From contig CM053332.1 of NCBI GenBank assembly GCA_028583605.1, forward strand, positions 16,155,267-16,219,266: a stretch of DNA of 64,000 nucleotides, in the 5' to 3' direction. The notes beneath the pieces were generated by a model. It ran no database searches. It was not told where the DNA came from and worked only from the letters and a program-made list of their open reading frames with translations. Of the stretch, positions 1-12,822 are shown in pieces. Numbering within the stretch: position 1 is the stretch's first letter; the number at the start of each line of letters is the position of its first letter. The position numbers and the translations under genes were made by a program. The stretch is from Dastarcus helophoroides (Eukaryota; Arthropoda; Insecta; Coleoptera; Bothrideridae).

Positions 1-38
1 TGAGCTGAAACTTGAAGTTATATTCTACAAAAAGAACG
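1..38 (+). CDS. Elk: Elk potassium channel, PAS-domain exon (3' end only)
   Basis: This is the tail of a coding exon cut by the left edge. Read from base 2, it gives ELKLEVIFYKKN followed by one base (38) of a split glycine codon, then a good GTAAGC donor at 39-44. The peptide is characteristic of the N-terminal PAS (eag) domain of Elk-type channels. It joins in phase to the exon at 14074, whose first two bases complete the Gly of [10 protein letters not shown]. The PAS domain is cytosolic and modulates channel gating and deactivation in the EAG superfamily (family knowledge). The start codon and first part of the PAS fold lie left of the window. No longer ORF covers it here because only 38 bases are present; the call rests on the peptide, the donor and the exact phase match. 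Confidence 0.9.
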
Positions 39-1538
39 GTAAGCTTCATTTTTCGTAATACCATTGTGGAATTCCGTAAATGTGGTGGAGTTTATCCGTC
101 AAAGTTCATAACCAGTTAAATTTTCATGAAAGGCGAAAACGCTTAATAAGTTAACGGGTGTAAGCGGCCGCACATTTTCACTTAACGCAGACTAAGCTGC
201 GGGACTTTGAGCCGTTAAAATGATTAATACCCGATTTTATTAAAAAGTTTACTTATTAACAAACGTGAGTCATGCAAAACGTTAATTTTAACAAGGGAAG
301 TGGCTACAGAAAGCATGTGCTGAATTTAAAATGGCGCATTAAATTTCATGATCACTGAACGTAACAGTGAGAGGAATTCCCCTTGAAATAAATTTAAAGT
401 AAACAGAATATGAACAACGAACTAAGGAACAAATTCGCAAAAGAATGAGTTCCATGTGAGCTTAATTGAAATTAGTTTTGCATGCTACAATTCCAAGTAT
501 AACTAAACAGTTTAGTTACTGAAATATAACAATTTATCTTTCCGGTCTAGATATTGATTTTTTGAAGAAACGTTAAGGCGGGGGTCTGGTAAATCGAATT
601 GTACGATTTTGGTCTTGGATTTAAATGTCCCGTTAAGGGTGGTAAGGAGACTGGAGACGGAAGGGGTCTCGAAGGGGAATTGGCTAAGAACTTCGTTCAA
701 CATCGTCCGAATGCAAATTCTCAATCATTGATAAATTCGCAACTGTTGCTGATTTATCGTTTTTGTGATTTGCGATCCATTCAGACTCTCTGAGCCAACT
801 TGCTTGTTATGTTGCCGACAGCGGTTGGTTTATTTAGTATAGTATTCATATTTGTTGTAAACCTATATTCAGAACAATGGAGCCACTTGTGAATAGAAAA
901 TTATATTTTTCAAGTCGACGACGTTCACTAAAAAAGAGGAAAAATAACTTTCTGAAAAGGTAAAATATATTGCGCCTAATGTATACCAATTTCATATAAA
1001 AATGAACAGTGTGAGCTGCTTTGAGTCGAAAGTTAGAGCTAAACATCCGTATACAAGTTATTGTTTTCAATATTTCAAAAATCTAGAAACAAAATAATTT
1101 TTCACACACCTAGATTATTATTAGTCCGATTCTCTGAATAGGTTGTTTTCTTTCTGCTGTAATTTCGGTTTAATTGATTACTCAGGAAAAGGGAATACAC
1201 ACAATCTATTCGTTATTAATTGTATTTTTTGCAGTTACCAAAATTTTTGCTAGCACCATTATAACACTATCTAACAAAATCAAGTTTTGACATAAAAACC
1301 ATTTTTCTTAACTGTATTAAATGATAAAAAAAATTTTTGACTTGATTTGATTTTTTGTAGCGTTAATGTGGTTGGTTGGGATTAATTAGAATGAATCATT
1401 ATAGCCCTTTAGATTTAAAAATAAAATAGATCCAAACAATGTGTCAATACTTTAAAAATCATTTATTTTTATGTTCTTTGTATTCGGAAAATAGTGCAGG
1501 TTCCAAAAATGTAATGATATTTAAAAATCAAAGTTGGT
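39..1538. other. Elk intron, unassigned
   Basis: First part of a 14.0-kb intron (39-14073). The first 850 bases have fairly balanced composition and include short open frames on both strands that match nothing I know. From about 850 the sequence becomes AT-rich. I see no exon, RNA gene or complete transposon here. Conserved intronic elements cannot be excluded without comparison. Confidence 0.6.
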
Positions 1539-2535
1539 CAATGGCGTAGCATGGATTTTTGCCTCTCGGGGCCAACCTTAAATTGGCCCCCTCACTAGTT
1601 TCACAATTTCGAAATTAAATTCTAAAGTTTCCAGGAATAACTTAAATATTTCAGATTTAATTTAATTCAAGCCTACAGTTTTTGATCTTTATTAACTTTC
1701 TACTTAAAATTGGAGATCCAAAATTTTGACTTTTTTTCAAAATGAGTTTTCAACTTTGAAATTTGAAATCTCAAAATAATAGAAAGAAAGGAAATTAAAA
1801 TTTTAAAATCCAATTTTGAAGAAAGATGTATAAAATGTCTAATTCAATGTCAACAATTTAAAAAGAAATAAAAATGTTTATTTTCCATTAAAGAAACTTC
1901 AGTTTACATTTACCAATTATTAAAAATTTAAAATCAGAATTTCGAAATTTATTTAGAAATTTGGACTTTTAAAAAACATTTCAATTATTTTCTCGCAATT
2001 TTAAATTTATTCTGAAAGGTTCCATTTTTCCTTCAAATTTATAAAAATATATTATTAAGGAATAAATAGCAACAAAAAATTTAAAATTTATAAAGCAGAA
2101 TTTTAAAATTTGTAAAAAAAATTATTGAAATTTTGAAAAACGTCATTAAATAGAGTCAAATTACTCATAATTTTTGTAAAGTTGTTTTTTCAAAATTCTT
2201 ACTCTTTCTGTAATTTTAAGAGTACCTACAATAAAAAATTCAAATCTACATTGAATATTTTGAGAAAAATCGAAAAATTGAGAAAGATTTCTAATTTTAT
2301 AAATTAAAGTTTCTTGAATTTTCAACTTGTCCGTCAAAATTCTATTTAAAGTTTAAACTTGCGAAAAAATGTTAATTGATAACATAACAACAAGAATCAA
2401 AGAGAAGAAAACTTAACTAAATAAAATCTGGAGGTTAAAGTTGAAGTTGTTAAATTAAATATAAAAAAATTGACACCCCATATATGTGACGCCCGGGGCC
2501 ATGGCCCCCTTTGCCCCCCTCACGCTACGTCCAGG
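1539..2535. mobile_element. Non-autonomous hAT-like element
   Basis: A 997-bp element with no coding capacity. It starts CAATGGCGTAGCATGG and ends, read in reverse complement, CCTGGACGTAGCGTG, a short imperfect inverted pair related to the common insect hAT terminus CAGTGGCGTAGC. It is flanked by an exact 8-bp duplication AAGTTGGT at 1531-1538 and 2536-2543, the length expected for hAT. GC-rich ends (runs of G or C near 1575-1600 and 2490-2520) enclose a very AT-rich core. Confidence 0.7.
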
Positions 2536-2543
2536 AAGTTGGT

Positions 2544-2852
2544 ATCATTTTTGAGAAACTGACAGCAATAGAGATATCATTTACAAATATTGAGTGCGGC
2601 AATATTGAATATTTATCTTCATAAATAAAGAATAAAATATAGGGTGTCTGTAACACCCGATATAATTCATTTGTTTGGCCTAAATGGTGTTTGATGTTTA
2701 TTTCATAAATCAAATTGATAAAAGCTCGGTAGAAAGTGTTTCTCAGTTAACTTATCAAGATGGCAATGAAAGGTAAAAAAATCTTTTTAGAACTCAAAAG
2801 TCAAAAAAATTTAAATTTAGTAAAACAAGCAATAAAATAAGGCATATTTTAG
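2544..2852. other. Intronic sequence upstream of MULE pseudogene
   Basis: AT-rich spacer between the hAT-like element and the first recognisable transposase exon. A short ATG-initiated lysine-rich frame begins near 2759 and might be the transposase N-terminus, but its splice phase does not fit the next exon, so I do not call it. Confidence 0.4.
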
Positions 2853-5611
2853 TAACTTGGATAGCAATCAGAAACACAAATTTGAAGGAAGTTTAAAAGA
2901 TATGGACATTTTAAATCAATCGGACTGTTCTTTGTTATCAATGACTTCCGTTGATGGGTACATATTAAAATATACAATATTATAGATGTCATACAAACAA
3001 TTTTTATTGCAGTAGCGACTCAGATGTATCTGATATTGAAATGCCATATCTTACAGAATTGCAAGGTTCCATGTCTGAAGATAAAGTTGAAGGATCTCGA
3101 ATTTTTAACATAAAATTACTCATAGCACAATTGCAAAAATTTGGACAACATTCAACTAATTTCAGTTGCAACTCTTCTAACATGGAGTTCATTACGGAAA
3201 AAAGAAAGGGGTTTTATTCTGAGTTGCATTTTAAATGCAATATGTGTAATAGTGTAGAAGTCATTAAGTCGCAGTCAGAAAATGACAATAATATGGACAT
3301 TAATAGAGCAGCTGTATGTTTTAATTGCAATATTATGTGCCTATTAAAGAGTAACTATTTTAGGTTTTTGGTAATTTAAGTACAGGTCAAAGTTTTTCAC
3401 AAATGGAAGAACGGTGTGCAATAATGAATATGCCAAATATGAGTAGGCAAACTTACTTTAAATTGCAGTCAGATTTGTGCAACCACATTAAACAAACAGC
3501 CACTGATGAAATGGAAAATACCATTTCTGATGAAATTAAATTAGCTAAAAGTAGAGGGGAAGTAAATAAAAACGGTATTCCTCAATTGACAGTCATTGTC
3601 GATGGTTCTTGGGCCAAAAGGTCTTATAGGAGCAATTAGAGTTCATTGTCTGGAGTCGTAAGTCGAATGTTAGATTTTTTATTAAAATAAATAAGGACCA
3701 ATTTTTAGGCTTGTATAATTGGTTTCTATACGGGAAAAATATTATATATAGGAATCAGAAATGCATTTTGCATAATATGCACTAGAGCTGAAAATAAAAA
3801 TATCACGGCCCCAAACCATATTTGCTATAAAAACTGGTCAGGTTCTGCTAATGCAATGGAAGCCGATATAATTGCAGATGGCTTCAAACAAAGTTTACCA
3901 ATGCATAATGTAATGTACACTCGAATAATAGGTGCATATTAGTTTATTAATTTTATACTATTCATAAATTATTATTCGATAATCTTCGATACTGAAACTC
4001 AATTATTCTTGTTTTACGTTATTTATACAAGTGCAAATTTTTCTAATACTGTTTATCTCAGGAGATGGAGACAGCAGTGTTCAGAACCGATTGCGAAAAA
4101 TACGCCCATATGGTATTGACACAACTATAGAAAAAATTGAATGTGCAAATCATATCTGCAAAAATTTTAATATTCAACTAAAAGAATTATCCAGCAAAAA
4201 GAAAACTTCTAGGGGAATTATTCCAAATATAATTTTTCAAGTTTTTAAAAACAATTTAACCAGAATAAAAGTTGCTGTAAGTTCTGCTATAAAGAAGAGA
4301 GCCAATGAAGATATTTCTCATAGCGAAAAAGTTAAAGCCCTTACAACAGATCTTAAGAATTTGCCACACCACATATTTGGTAACCATCAGAACTGCCATA
4401 ACACAAGCACTCGATGCGAAGTACATGAACAGGATATAAATTATATCGAAGATCTAAAAATATGTGGACTGTGGGAAGACTTTAATAATTTAATGAATGG
4501 CAAATTAATTAATCACATAAACAGTCTAGTATATAATGTTAATAATAATCATGCAGAAAGCTATAATTCCATAATAGCAAAATTTATTGGTGGCAAGCGT
4601 TTCAATTTCATCCACAGAAATTTCTATGAAGCCAGATGTGAGGCAGCAGCAGTTTCATTTAATAATAAATCTAAATTTATTAGCAACATCAACAAATCCA
4701 TAACCAATAGAAGTCCTGGGAAATATGCTAAAAAGTTTGAAACAAAAATGTCGAAAAGCCGTGCAAATGTTTCATGCAAAAAATCATTAATATATACAAA
4801 GAAAATAAAATCAAAGGGTCCAGATTTTCATTACGGGATTAAAGAAATAACAAATGATTTAGACAAAAAATCCTATGATGCAGCAAAAAACGAGTTCCTA
4901 AACAATCTAAAAGAATCTTCTGTTAATTTAAATCTTATGACACTTGGGCAGAAAAATAATATTAAATGGTTTAGTGAGAGGCGAAAGAGAATAACTGCTT
5001 CAAAATTTGGCAGAATATGTAAAATAAATAAAGGTCTTAAGGCAAATATAGTAAAAGATATTTTGTATTCTTCCTTTTCGGGCAATGAGTCTACTAGATG
5101 GGGACAAGACTATGAGAAAATTGCGTTACAGGAAGTTGCTGCAATAATGAAACTTGATATAAAAGAATGAGGTCTCTTCGCTCATAAAGATTATTTTTTC
5201 TTAGGAGCATCTCCAGACGGAATAATGAAGGATGGTGGAATAATTGAAATTAAATGTCCATTTGTAGCCAAAAATGTAACTCCATTAGAAGCTGTACAGT
5301 AAAAATTAATTAACTTTTGCAAAATTGGCCCAAATGGACAATTAATTCTAAAAGAGAACCATGATTATTATTATCAAGTTCAAGGCCAGATGGAAATAAC
5401 CGATAGAAATTTTTGTATATTTGCCATTTGGACAACAAAAGGTATGTCTACAGAAATTATAATAAGAAATAGGGATTTCTGGAATTTAAATATGCTGCCC
5501 AAATTGGAAAGCTTCTAGTTCGAATATTTGCTACCGGAAATAGTTGACTCTCGCGTTTTCAGGAATTTGCCAATTAGAGGGTCAAAGGAAGATGATAATG
5601 ATTTTAATTAG
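2853..5611 (+). pseudogene. Mutator-like transposase with C-terminal YqaJ-type nuclease (inactive, spliced)
   Basis: Five exon-like blocks read in one protein once short introns are removed: 2853-2957, 3013-3313, 3364-3657, 3709-3931 and 4062-5611. Introns of 55, 50, 51 and 130 bases have GT...AG ends (for example GTATGT at 3314 and GTAAGT at 3658). The N-terminal half matches the arthropod Mutator-like transposase family: MSRQTYFK, then TVIVDGSW (first DDE Asp), GKILYIGIRN, and GDGDSS (second Asp, across the last intron), followed by IECANHICKN. The C-terminal half is a YqaJ/lambda-exonuclease-like domain: ITASKFGRI, then GASPDG and EIKCP, the D...ExK nuclease motif, then YYYQVQGQM. Four nonsense codons disrupt it (TAG 3637, TGA 5168, TAA 5300, TAG 5516) with no frameshift, so decay is recent. 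The natural stop is TAG at 5609-5611. The N-terminal start and the element's terminal repeats are not resolved. Confidence 0.8.
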
Positions 5612-5658
5612 AAATTACTATATTAATCGAAAAAATCTTCCGCGCGCAAGGTCAATAA

Positions 5659-5990
5659 AAGATACATATATGTGCTTTTGGAATTAGACCGAATCAAGGA
5701 ATTACAAAAGTGTTTGACATTTCAAATGCCATCGTAAGGCGCTTCCTTAGGAACAGGAAAAAAAATCAATTTGAACCCTTCAAAGAGTGAAAGTCTTCCA
5801 AGTAAAAGTGATACAAAAAAGGATATGAACAGCACAGAACAGCTCAGTACAACACTCAGCATTTCAATCATATCAGAGGCGAAATCTATCTACAGAGACT
5901 GTGGCATAAAAATCTAAAATTTTAAAGAGAATAGCACAGTAACTCACTGTGATATGAATCATTCCAGAAGTGAAACTCATATGACGTGAA
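5659..5990 (+). repeat. Old, diverged copy of the hairpin-ended repeat family
   Basis: The first hundred bases align by eye with the left arm and stem-loop of the copy at 35622-36106, with many substitutions (GAATTAGACCG for GATTGGACCG, then CATCGTAAGGCGCTTCCTTAGGAACA). Two diverged versions of the 50-bp monomer follow at about 5847-5895 and 5934-5984, spaced 87 bases apart, each keeping the CAGA(A/G)GYGAAA core. The order of parts is the same as in the better copy, which supports homology rather than chance. Confidence 0.55.
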
Positions 5991-7799
5991 AAGGAGCAAT
6001 TTTATACACTTTTCACCTGAAGGTCACTCGTGAAGATTTATTTTCCAGGATCCGATTTCCATATAAAGGGGAGGAGATATCACTCGATGTTGTTGATATC
6101 ATTCAGAAACTTCTAGATTTCAATGGATCCGCCTAATATCATCTTGGTACAGTAATGGGTACTATTAGAAACTGAAATATGAAGAGACTAATACTGATTG
6201 TGAGTACTGGACAAAAAGGAGCAAAGAAGTTTGAGCAAGAATCGTACAGTTTGACTAAACTAGAAGATTCTCATCCGCATCTACAAATTTCTAACTCTAA
6301 CCAAGTTTATGAGTATCTATGTTAACTGAAAATAAATTTTACTTTTAACTAACTACTCAAATTGTTTTTATAAAATTTTTATTTACTATTTTTTTCCATA
6401 AATGCAGCTGAATTATCAGTTTCCAGTATAATACTTTTATTAGGTATCGGTAAAGGTTTAGGGTAAAGTTTAACAGGGTAGTTTTGACATTTAAAATCAT
6501 AACAACTTTTGTATAAAAATAACCTTAGTGAAATGGTCATTTACCTAAGGTAACCCTTAGGAGAATATTTAAAAATACGTATCAGATAATCTGGTTTATT
6601 TAAAAACTTTTATCTCTCTTGTTTGCTTTAAAACTAATCTCGTATTAATAAAAAAATACATTTATTATCGCTCAAATTACAACTTACACCTTGGTAACAA
6701 GAAATATTTACGTAGGGGCTATCATCAAACAATATCTTTGGGGATACTTTTTTCAACCTCCTTCAAGGAGTAGAAAATTTCTAAAAATTGTTGAGAAATT
6801 CCATATGCATTAGTAGAAAGTTTAGGAAAATTGGACTATTGTACCCTTTTTGGTTTTCATATTTTTTTTGGAAGCTTTAAAAGGATGAACATACTAAGGT
6901 CATTTTATGCAAAACTTGTTCTTTTTACCTGAAGATTCATCAGAATCATTTATGTTACTTCTTTTGAAAACAACCTAACCACTAACTACTACATATTCAT
7001 GAGCTGCAAACATTTATAAACCATTTTACTCTTTCAAACAAATGTTTTCGTTTTGTTTATTATTATTATTACATCTACGGCGCTTAGATAAAGAAATATG
7101 AGCTGGGAACCCGAACGTACTTCGTTCGTTGATGACGTATTTGGGAAGGGGCAATAATTTCTCTCGATCGTGTCACGTTCGTCTCCGCACCCTACCTCAC
7201 CAGAGTGATGGCAACTGAAATACAAGCGCAAATTTTTACGCCAACAGTGCTCTCCCATTTTACAAATGATGCCTTTATTTTTCAACCTTTTGTTTCCAAA
7301 TTTGGAGAACTTATAAAGCAAGGATGTCGAATTCGTCCTCTGGAAGTACTTTTTCCAAGTTCGCTTTAGTTTCCGAGATATTAGCTTCTGAAAGCAAACA
7401 AAAAAAGGAAGAAATTGTATGCCCATTTGCTGGAATATTAGAAAAAATATCAAAAATCTGCTTCCAGAGCCCGAATTCCCAACATTTTTAAACATCATTG
7501 CCAATTTTCATGGAATTCTAAGCCATAGTATTGACGTAGTTTGTAAAATGGTAAGCGAAGAGTTTCGACGTTTTACGAGTACCAGACCGCCGCCTTAAAG
7601 CTGATAACATGTAAAATACGTCCAAGGCGCCTGACGAAAACGAAGAAACTAGTGGCTGTGTTAGCATTAGTCACGTTAACGTTTACCGTTCGTTGCGTTA
7701 AGTTGAAACGAAAATATGGTAACGAGTCTTCTCCTCTTGGCACGATCTCTAAAATTAGCTGCCTAAGATATGATCTTCCACCACATTTCTGTTAATCAT
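5991..7799. other. Elk intron, unassigned, partly GC-balanced
   Basis: No gene that I recognise. The part from about 7080 to 7700 has noticeably more G+C than its surroundings. A 156-codon open frame on the minus strand (7034-7504) is rich in Phe, Ile and Lys and shows no domain, so I regard it as chance. Confidence 0.5.
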
Positions 7800-7925
7800 A
7801 TCCAGATTTATAAACGACAGAGGTCTTTAACTCAAAGTATCATCTCTTCTGAGACTTTTGCGATTAATACGGGGATGCCCCAGGGGTCTGTTCTGGCTCG
7901 TACTCGGTTCCTGTTATAAACTGTC
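7800..7925 (+). pseudogene. Fragment of non-LTR reverse transcriptase (Jockey/R1-like)
   Basis: One frame reads QIYKRQRSLTQS, then ISSETFAINTGMPQGSVLAR and FLL before a stop. The TGMPQGSVL block is the conserved turn motif of non-LTR reverse transcriptases that normally precedes LFLLYINDLP, and here the following residues are already garbled. Only about 40 codons are recognisable. No flanking RT motifs, poly(A) or target duplication can be seen, so this is a decayed scrap. Confidence 0.5.
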
Positions 7926-8608
7926 TGCCGCTTACTTTTGTATCAATTTTGGAAATGAATCGGTTCCACCGTCCACCAAAAACCAAAGAGGAGCGATATT
8001 AGTTAATAATTAAAAATAAGGTCATCAAAATTGTTGTTAGTGACGACTAAGTAAAGAAATCACATGCGCCTTTACTGGCCACTTGTCATATTGTCATAAA
8101 AAAATACATCTAATGACATGGGCGTAAGCAGGGGGGGCAACAATCATTCTGAAAAATTCATGGGCAAAAAAACCTTCCGTCTGAGTAATGTGTATTTTCA
8201 CTTCAAACCTACATTATCTGAGCAGATCGAATTTCCAGCTTAAAGTTGAAATTTCGAAAAAACCCAAACTTTAGGAAAAAACCTTTCGGAGAAATTCAAG
8301 AAATTTGGAAGAAGTGGAAATGTCGAAAAAAGACCAAAAGTCAGTTTTTGTGCAAAAAAATTTCCAGAACGGATCGAATTAAGGTAAAAGAAATTGCAAC
8401 TTTCAAAAATATTTCTCTCACAAATTTTACTTAATTTAAATTGTGTCATATTCTTGAAATTTATAAGAAATCTTTTTTTCAGAATTTTCTAAACATATTA
8501 TTTTGAAATTTTTAGTTTTCTATTAAAATTTCGATCTAACTTTAAAAAAATAAACGAAATTACAGAGAATTAAATTTCAAAAATGAATTCAAAAAAACTG
8601 TTTTTTTT

Positions 8609-8637
8609 GTGGAACGGACTGATCCTTAGTTATCTTT
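8609..8637 (+). repeat. Dispersed ~30-bp repeat, copy A
   Basis: GTGGAACGGACTGATCCTTA is shared, with few changes, with 30174-30202 (+) and 49760-49789 (-). The core GGACTGGTCC is palindromic. Probably the end of a small dispersed element. Confidence 0.5.
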
Positions 8638-11600
8638 ACAAATTGACCTCCATTTTTTTTAAAAAGTTCGTCATTTTTTTAGAATGTGTAATTTAAAAGT
8701 TCTTTATAAAATTTAGCCTTTTATAATTTATTACTTTTTCAAAAATGTCTACTTTCTTTAAAAATTTAGACCTTTTTGCAAGCTTTAGATTTTTTTTTTG
8801 AAATTTTCTTTAAAATCTCGACGTTATTCCAAAATTTCGATTTTCTGAAATGACATTTTGTTAAAAATGTCGACTTTTTTGTCACATTGTTTCAATATCA
8901 ATATCAATTTGTTTTAAAGTTAGCGAGCATTTTGAGAAAATTCAAAAATATGAAAAAAGTAAAATGTTGAAATGACGAAATTTTCAAAGAAGGCGGAATT
9001 TTTCAGATCAGTATCTCCGAAAATATTAAAAAATTAAAGAATCGTTTTTTATTAAATCGAGGAAGTCATTTTGAAAAAATATAACATTTTTCAAAGAAAA
9101 TATGTTGAAAACGAAACATTTTCAAAGAAAAGTAAAAAAATCGATAATTTAAAAACGATTTCTTTAAAATATTAAAAACAAAAAAAAAGTCAAAGGCCTG
9201 AACTTTTAAAAAGAATCGAAATTTCAAAAAAAATTGAAATTTTAAAAAAGTCGAAATTTTTACGTAAGTCGAAATTTTCAAAAAGCCTAATTTTTTTTAA
9301 AAATAGTCGATACTTACAGAAACGTCAACATTTTGCAAAAAGTTCATTATTTTGAAAAAATTAAAATTTGCAAAAAAATCGAAAAAAGTTGAAAATATGG
9401 GTCGAAACGTTACAGTGAAAACAATGTTTTTGTAAAAATCGAAAATTCGTGAAAAAAGTAATTTTAGAAAAATATTTTTAAAAGAATACATTTTGAAAAG
9501 GCAACATTTTCAAAATAAAATCGAAAAAAATTGATATTTTAAAAACGATTTCTTCAACATTTTTAACAACAAAAAAGTCAAAAGGCTAACTTTTAAAAAA
9601 TTCGAAATTTATAAAAAAGTCGAAATTCTTACGTAAATCGAAATTTTAAGAAAGCGTATTTTTTTTTAAAAAGTCGGTACTTACAGAAACGTCAAAATTT
9701 TGCAAAAAGTTCGTTATTTTGAATAAAATTGAAATTTTTAAAAACTCTGAAGAAGTTGAAACTGTTACAGCCAAAATTTTCCAAAACTCAACATTTTTTA
9801 AAAAGTACGACATAATTTACAAAGTCAAAATTTTGAGAATATGACGAAATTAAAAAAAAAGACTTAATTTTGTTAAAAGTTTCAAAATAAGTAAAAATTT
9901 TGAGAAATATTCAATACTTTGAACAAGGTGAAAATTTAGAAATAACGAAATTTCATAAAAGTCGACTTTTTAAAATAATTCAAAATTTTCGAAAAAAGCC
10001 CAATTTCGAACAAATTATTAAAGTTTTCAGAAAAACTCCAAATTAGGACAGAAATCGAGATATTGAAAAAATCTAAAGCAAAAAATTCAAAAGGTCTAGA
10101 TTTTTAAAAAGTTCGAATTTTTGAGAAAAGTCGAAATTTTCAGAAAAATGAAATTTAAAAAAGTTAAAATTTTCAAGTAAATTTTCAGAAAAGGCCAGAA
10201 TTTCGACATAACATTAAAATCGAAGAAATAATTCCGACAAAATCGAAAACAAAGTCAAATTATCGAAAGTTTTAAGAGGTCGAAGTTTTCAGGAGAAAAG
10301 TTGAAACTTCGAAAAAGTCGAATTTTTCAAACAAATCGAAGTTTTCAAAAGGCGTAAAATTTTTCCAAAAAAGGTCAATAATTACAAAATTGTCAAAAGT
10401 TCTTAAAATGGTCCAAATTTTGAATAATCATTAAAAATTTCAAAAGAAAGTATTTTGAAAAGTCGAAATTTTCAGTATAATTTTCGACGAAAAGTCAAAA
10501 TTTGTAAAAAAGTCAAAATATTCAACATTTTTAAGTAAAATTTTTTAAAAAATATGACACATTTTACAAAATCAAAAAGTCGAAATTTTCAAGCAAATCG
10601 AAATTTTCAAAAGGCGTAAAATTTTTCCAGGTCAATAATTACAAAACTGAAACCAGTAGAAATTTATAAATAACTTGGAAAAGTTTCAAGAAAAAGCCGA
10701 ATTTAAAAAAAAACTAAATTTGGTCAAAGGTTTCCAAATAAGCAAATAATTTGAGAAAATGCAAAAATTCGAAAATTTAGAGGAAATGAAGATATAGAAT
10801 GACGAGATTTTATAAAAAAAAGGTCGAAAATTTGTTAAGAATGTTGAAATTTTTAAAAAATCGGTCAAAAAAGTTGGAAATTTGAAACGTCGAAAAGAAA
10901 ACGAAGTTGAAATATTCAAAAAAAAGGTTAAAATTTTCAAAATAGTCAAAAATTCGTGAAATGGACCAAATTTTGAAGAAATATCAAAAATTTCAAAAGA
11001 AAATAGTCAAAATTTGTAAAAACGTCAAAATATTCAATATTTTTGAGAAAAAAGGTGTAAAATTTTTCCAAAAAAAGCCAATAATCACAAAACTGTCAAA
11101 AGTTCAAAAAAGGCACCTAATTTCGAAACCAGTAGAAATTTATAAATAACTTGGAAAACTTTCGAGGAAAAGTCGAAATTAAAAAAAAGATACTAAATTT
11201 GGTCAAAAGTTTCCAAATAGGCAAATATTTTGAGAAAATTTCAAAAATTCGAAAATTTGAAAAAAGTGAAGATTTGGAATGTTGAAATTTTGTAAAAAAA
11301 AGTCGAGATTTTGTAAAAAAAGTCGAAATTTTAAAATAATCGGCACTTAACAAGTCCATATTTTTAGAAAAGTTGGAAATTTAAAAAGTCGAAAAGAAAA
11401 CAAAGTTGAAATATTTAAAAAAAGGTTAAAATTTTCAAAATAGTCAAAAACTCGTAAAATGGTCCAAATTTTGAAGAAATATCAAAACTTTCAAAAGAAA
11501 ATATTTCGAAAAGTTAAAATTTTCAACAAAGAGGTCGAAATTTAGAAAGTAAGAAAAACCGATATTTTCAAAAACAATATAATTTTCGACAAAACTTCAA

Positions 11601-12507
11601 AATTTGTAAAAAGGTTAAAATATTCAACATTTTCAAGCAAAAATGTTCAACAAAAGTAGAATATTTCAGAAAAAAAATGACAAATTCTACAAAATGAGAA
11701 TTTTGAAAAAATTTCGGAAATTTAAAGAAAGTGAAGATTTAGAATGCCAAAATTTTGTAAAAAAATTCGAAATTTTTATAAAATCAGTGTATTACAAGTT
11801 TTCAAAAAAGTTGGGAATTTAAAAAGTCTAAAAGAAAAGAAGGTTGAAATATTCAAAAAAGGTTCAAATTTTCAAAATAGTCAAAAATTCGTGAAATGGT
11901 CCAAATTTTGAAGAAATATCAAAATTTTCAAAAGAAAATATTTTGAAAAGTCAAAATTTTTAAAGAGGTCAAAATTTATGAAATCGAAAGTAGGAAAAAT
12001 CGACATTTTCTACAACAATATAATTTTCAACGAAAATCCAAAATTTGTAAAAATATCAAAATATTCAACATTTTCAAGCAAAAATTTTCAACAAAAGGTA
12101 GAATATTTCAGGAAAAAATGACGAATTTAAAAAATGAATTTTGAAAAAAGTCGAAGTTAGAAAAAAAGACTGAATTTTGTCAAAGGTTTCGAAATAAATA
12201 AATATCTTGAGGAAAACTCAAAAATTCGGAAATTTGAAGAAAGTGAAGATTTAAAATGTCGACATTTTATAAAAAAGTCGAAATTTTTAAAAAATCGGTA
12301 TAAGTCGAAGTTTCCAAAAAAGTTGGGAATTTAAAAAGTCGAAAAGAAAAGAAGGTTGAAGTATTCAAAAAAGGTTAAATTTTCAAAATAGTCAAAAATT
12401 GATGAAATGGTCCAAATTTTGGAGAAATATCAAAAATTTCAAAAGAAAATATTTCAAAATTTTTAAAGAGGCCGAAATTTAAGGAATCGAAACAGAAAAA
12501 ATCGATA

Positions 12508-12822
12508 TTTTCAGTTTTCAGTTTTCAGTTTTCAGTTTTCAGTTTTCAGTTTTCAGTTTTCAGTTTTCAGTTTTCAGTTTTCAGTTTTCAGTTTTCAGTT
12601 TTCAGTTTTCAGTTTTCAGTTTTCAGTTTTCAGTTTTCAGTTTTCAGTTTTCAGTTTTCAGTTTTCAGTTTTCAGTTTTCAGTTTTCAGTTTTCAGTTTT
12701 CAGTTTTCAGTTTTCAGTTTTCAGTTTTCAGTTTTCAGTTTTCAGTTTTCAGTTTTCAGTTTTCAGTTTTCAGTTTTCAGTTTTCAGTTTTCAGTTTTCA
12801 GTTTTCAGTTTTCAGTTTTCAG
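12508..12822 (+). repeat. Perfect heptamer microsatellite (TTTTCAG)45
   Basis: 315 bases, equal to 45 uninterrupted copies of TTTTCAG on the sense strand of Elk. It sits at the right end of the degenerate array and is far more uniform than its surroundings, so it is a recent expansion. Each unit is a pyrimidine run plus CAG, i.e. a short 3' splice-site look-alike. The nearest true acceptor is at 14073. Confidence 0.95.

Noticed and set aside
7034..7504. 156-codon open frame on the minus strand
   Set aside because: No domain, Phe/Ile/Lys-rich composition, no splice or promoter support, and no similarity that I can name.
8110..12480. Many 60-90 codon frames on both strands
   Set aside because: They arise from the repeating GAAATTTT units, which encode Phe/Lys/Ile-rich peptides in every frame; the same type occurs in all arrays.
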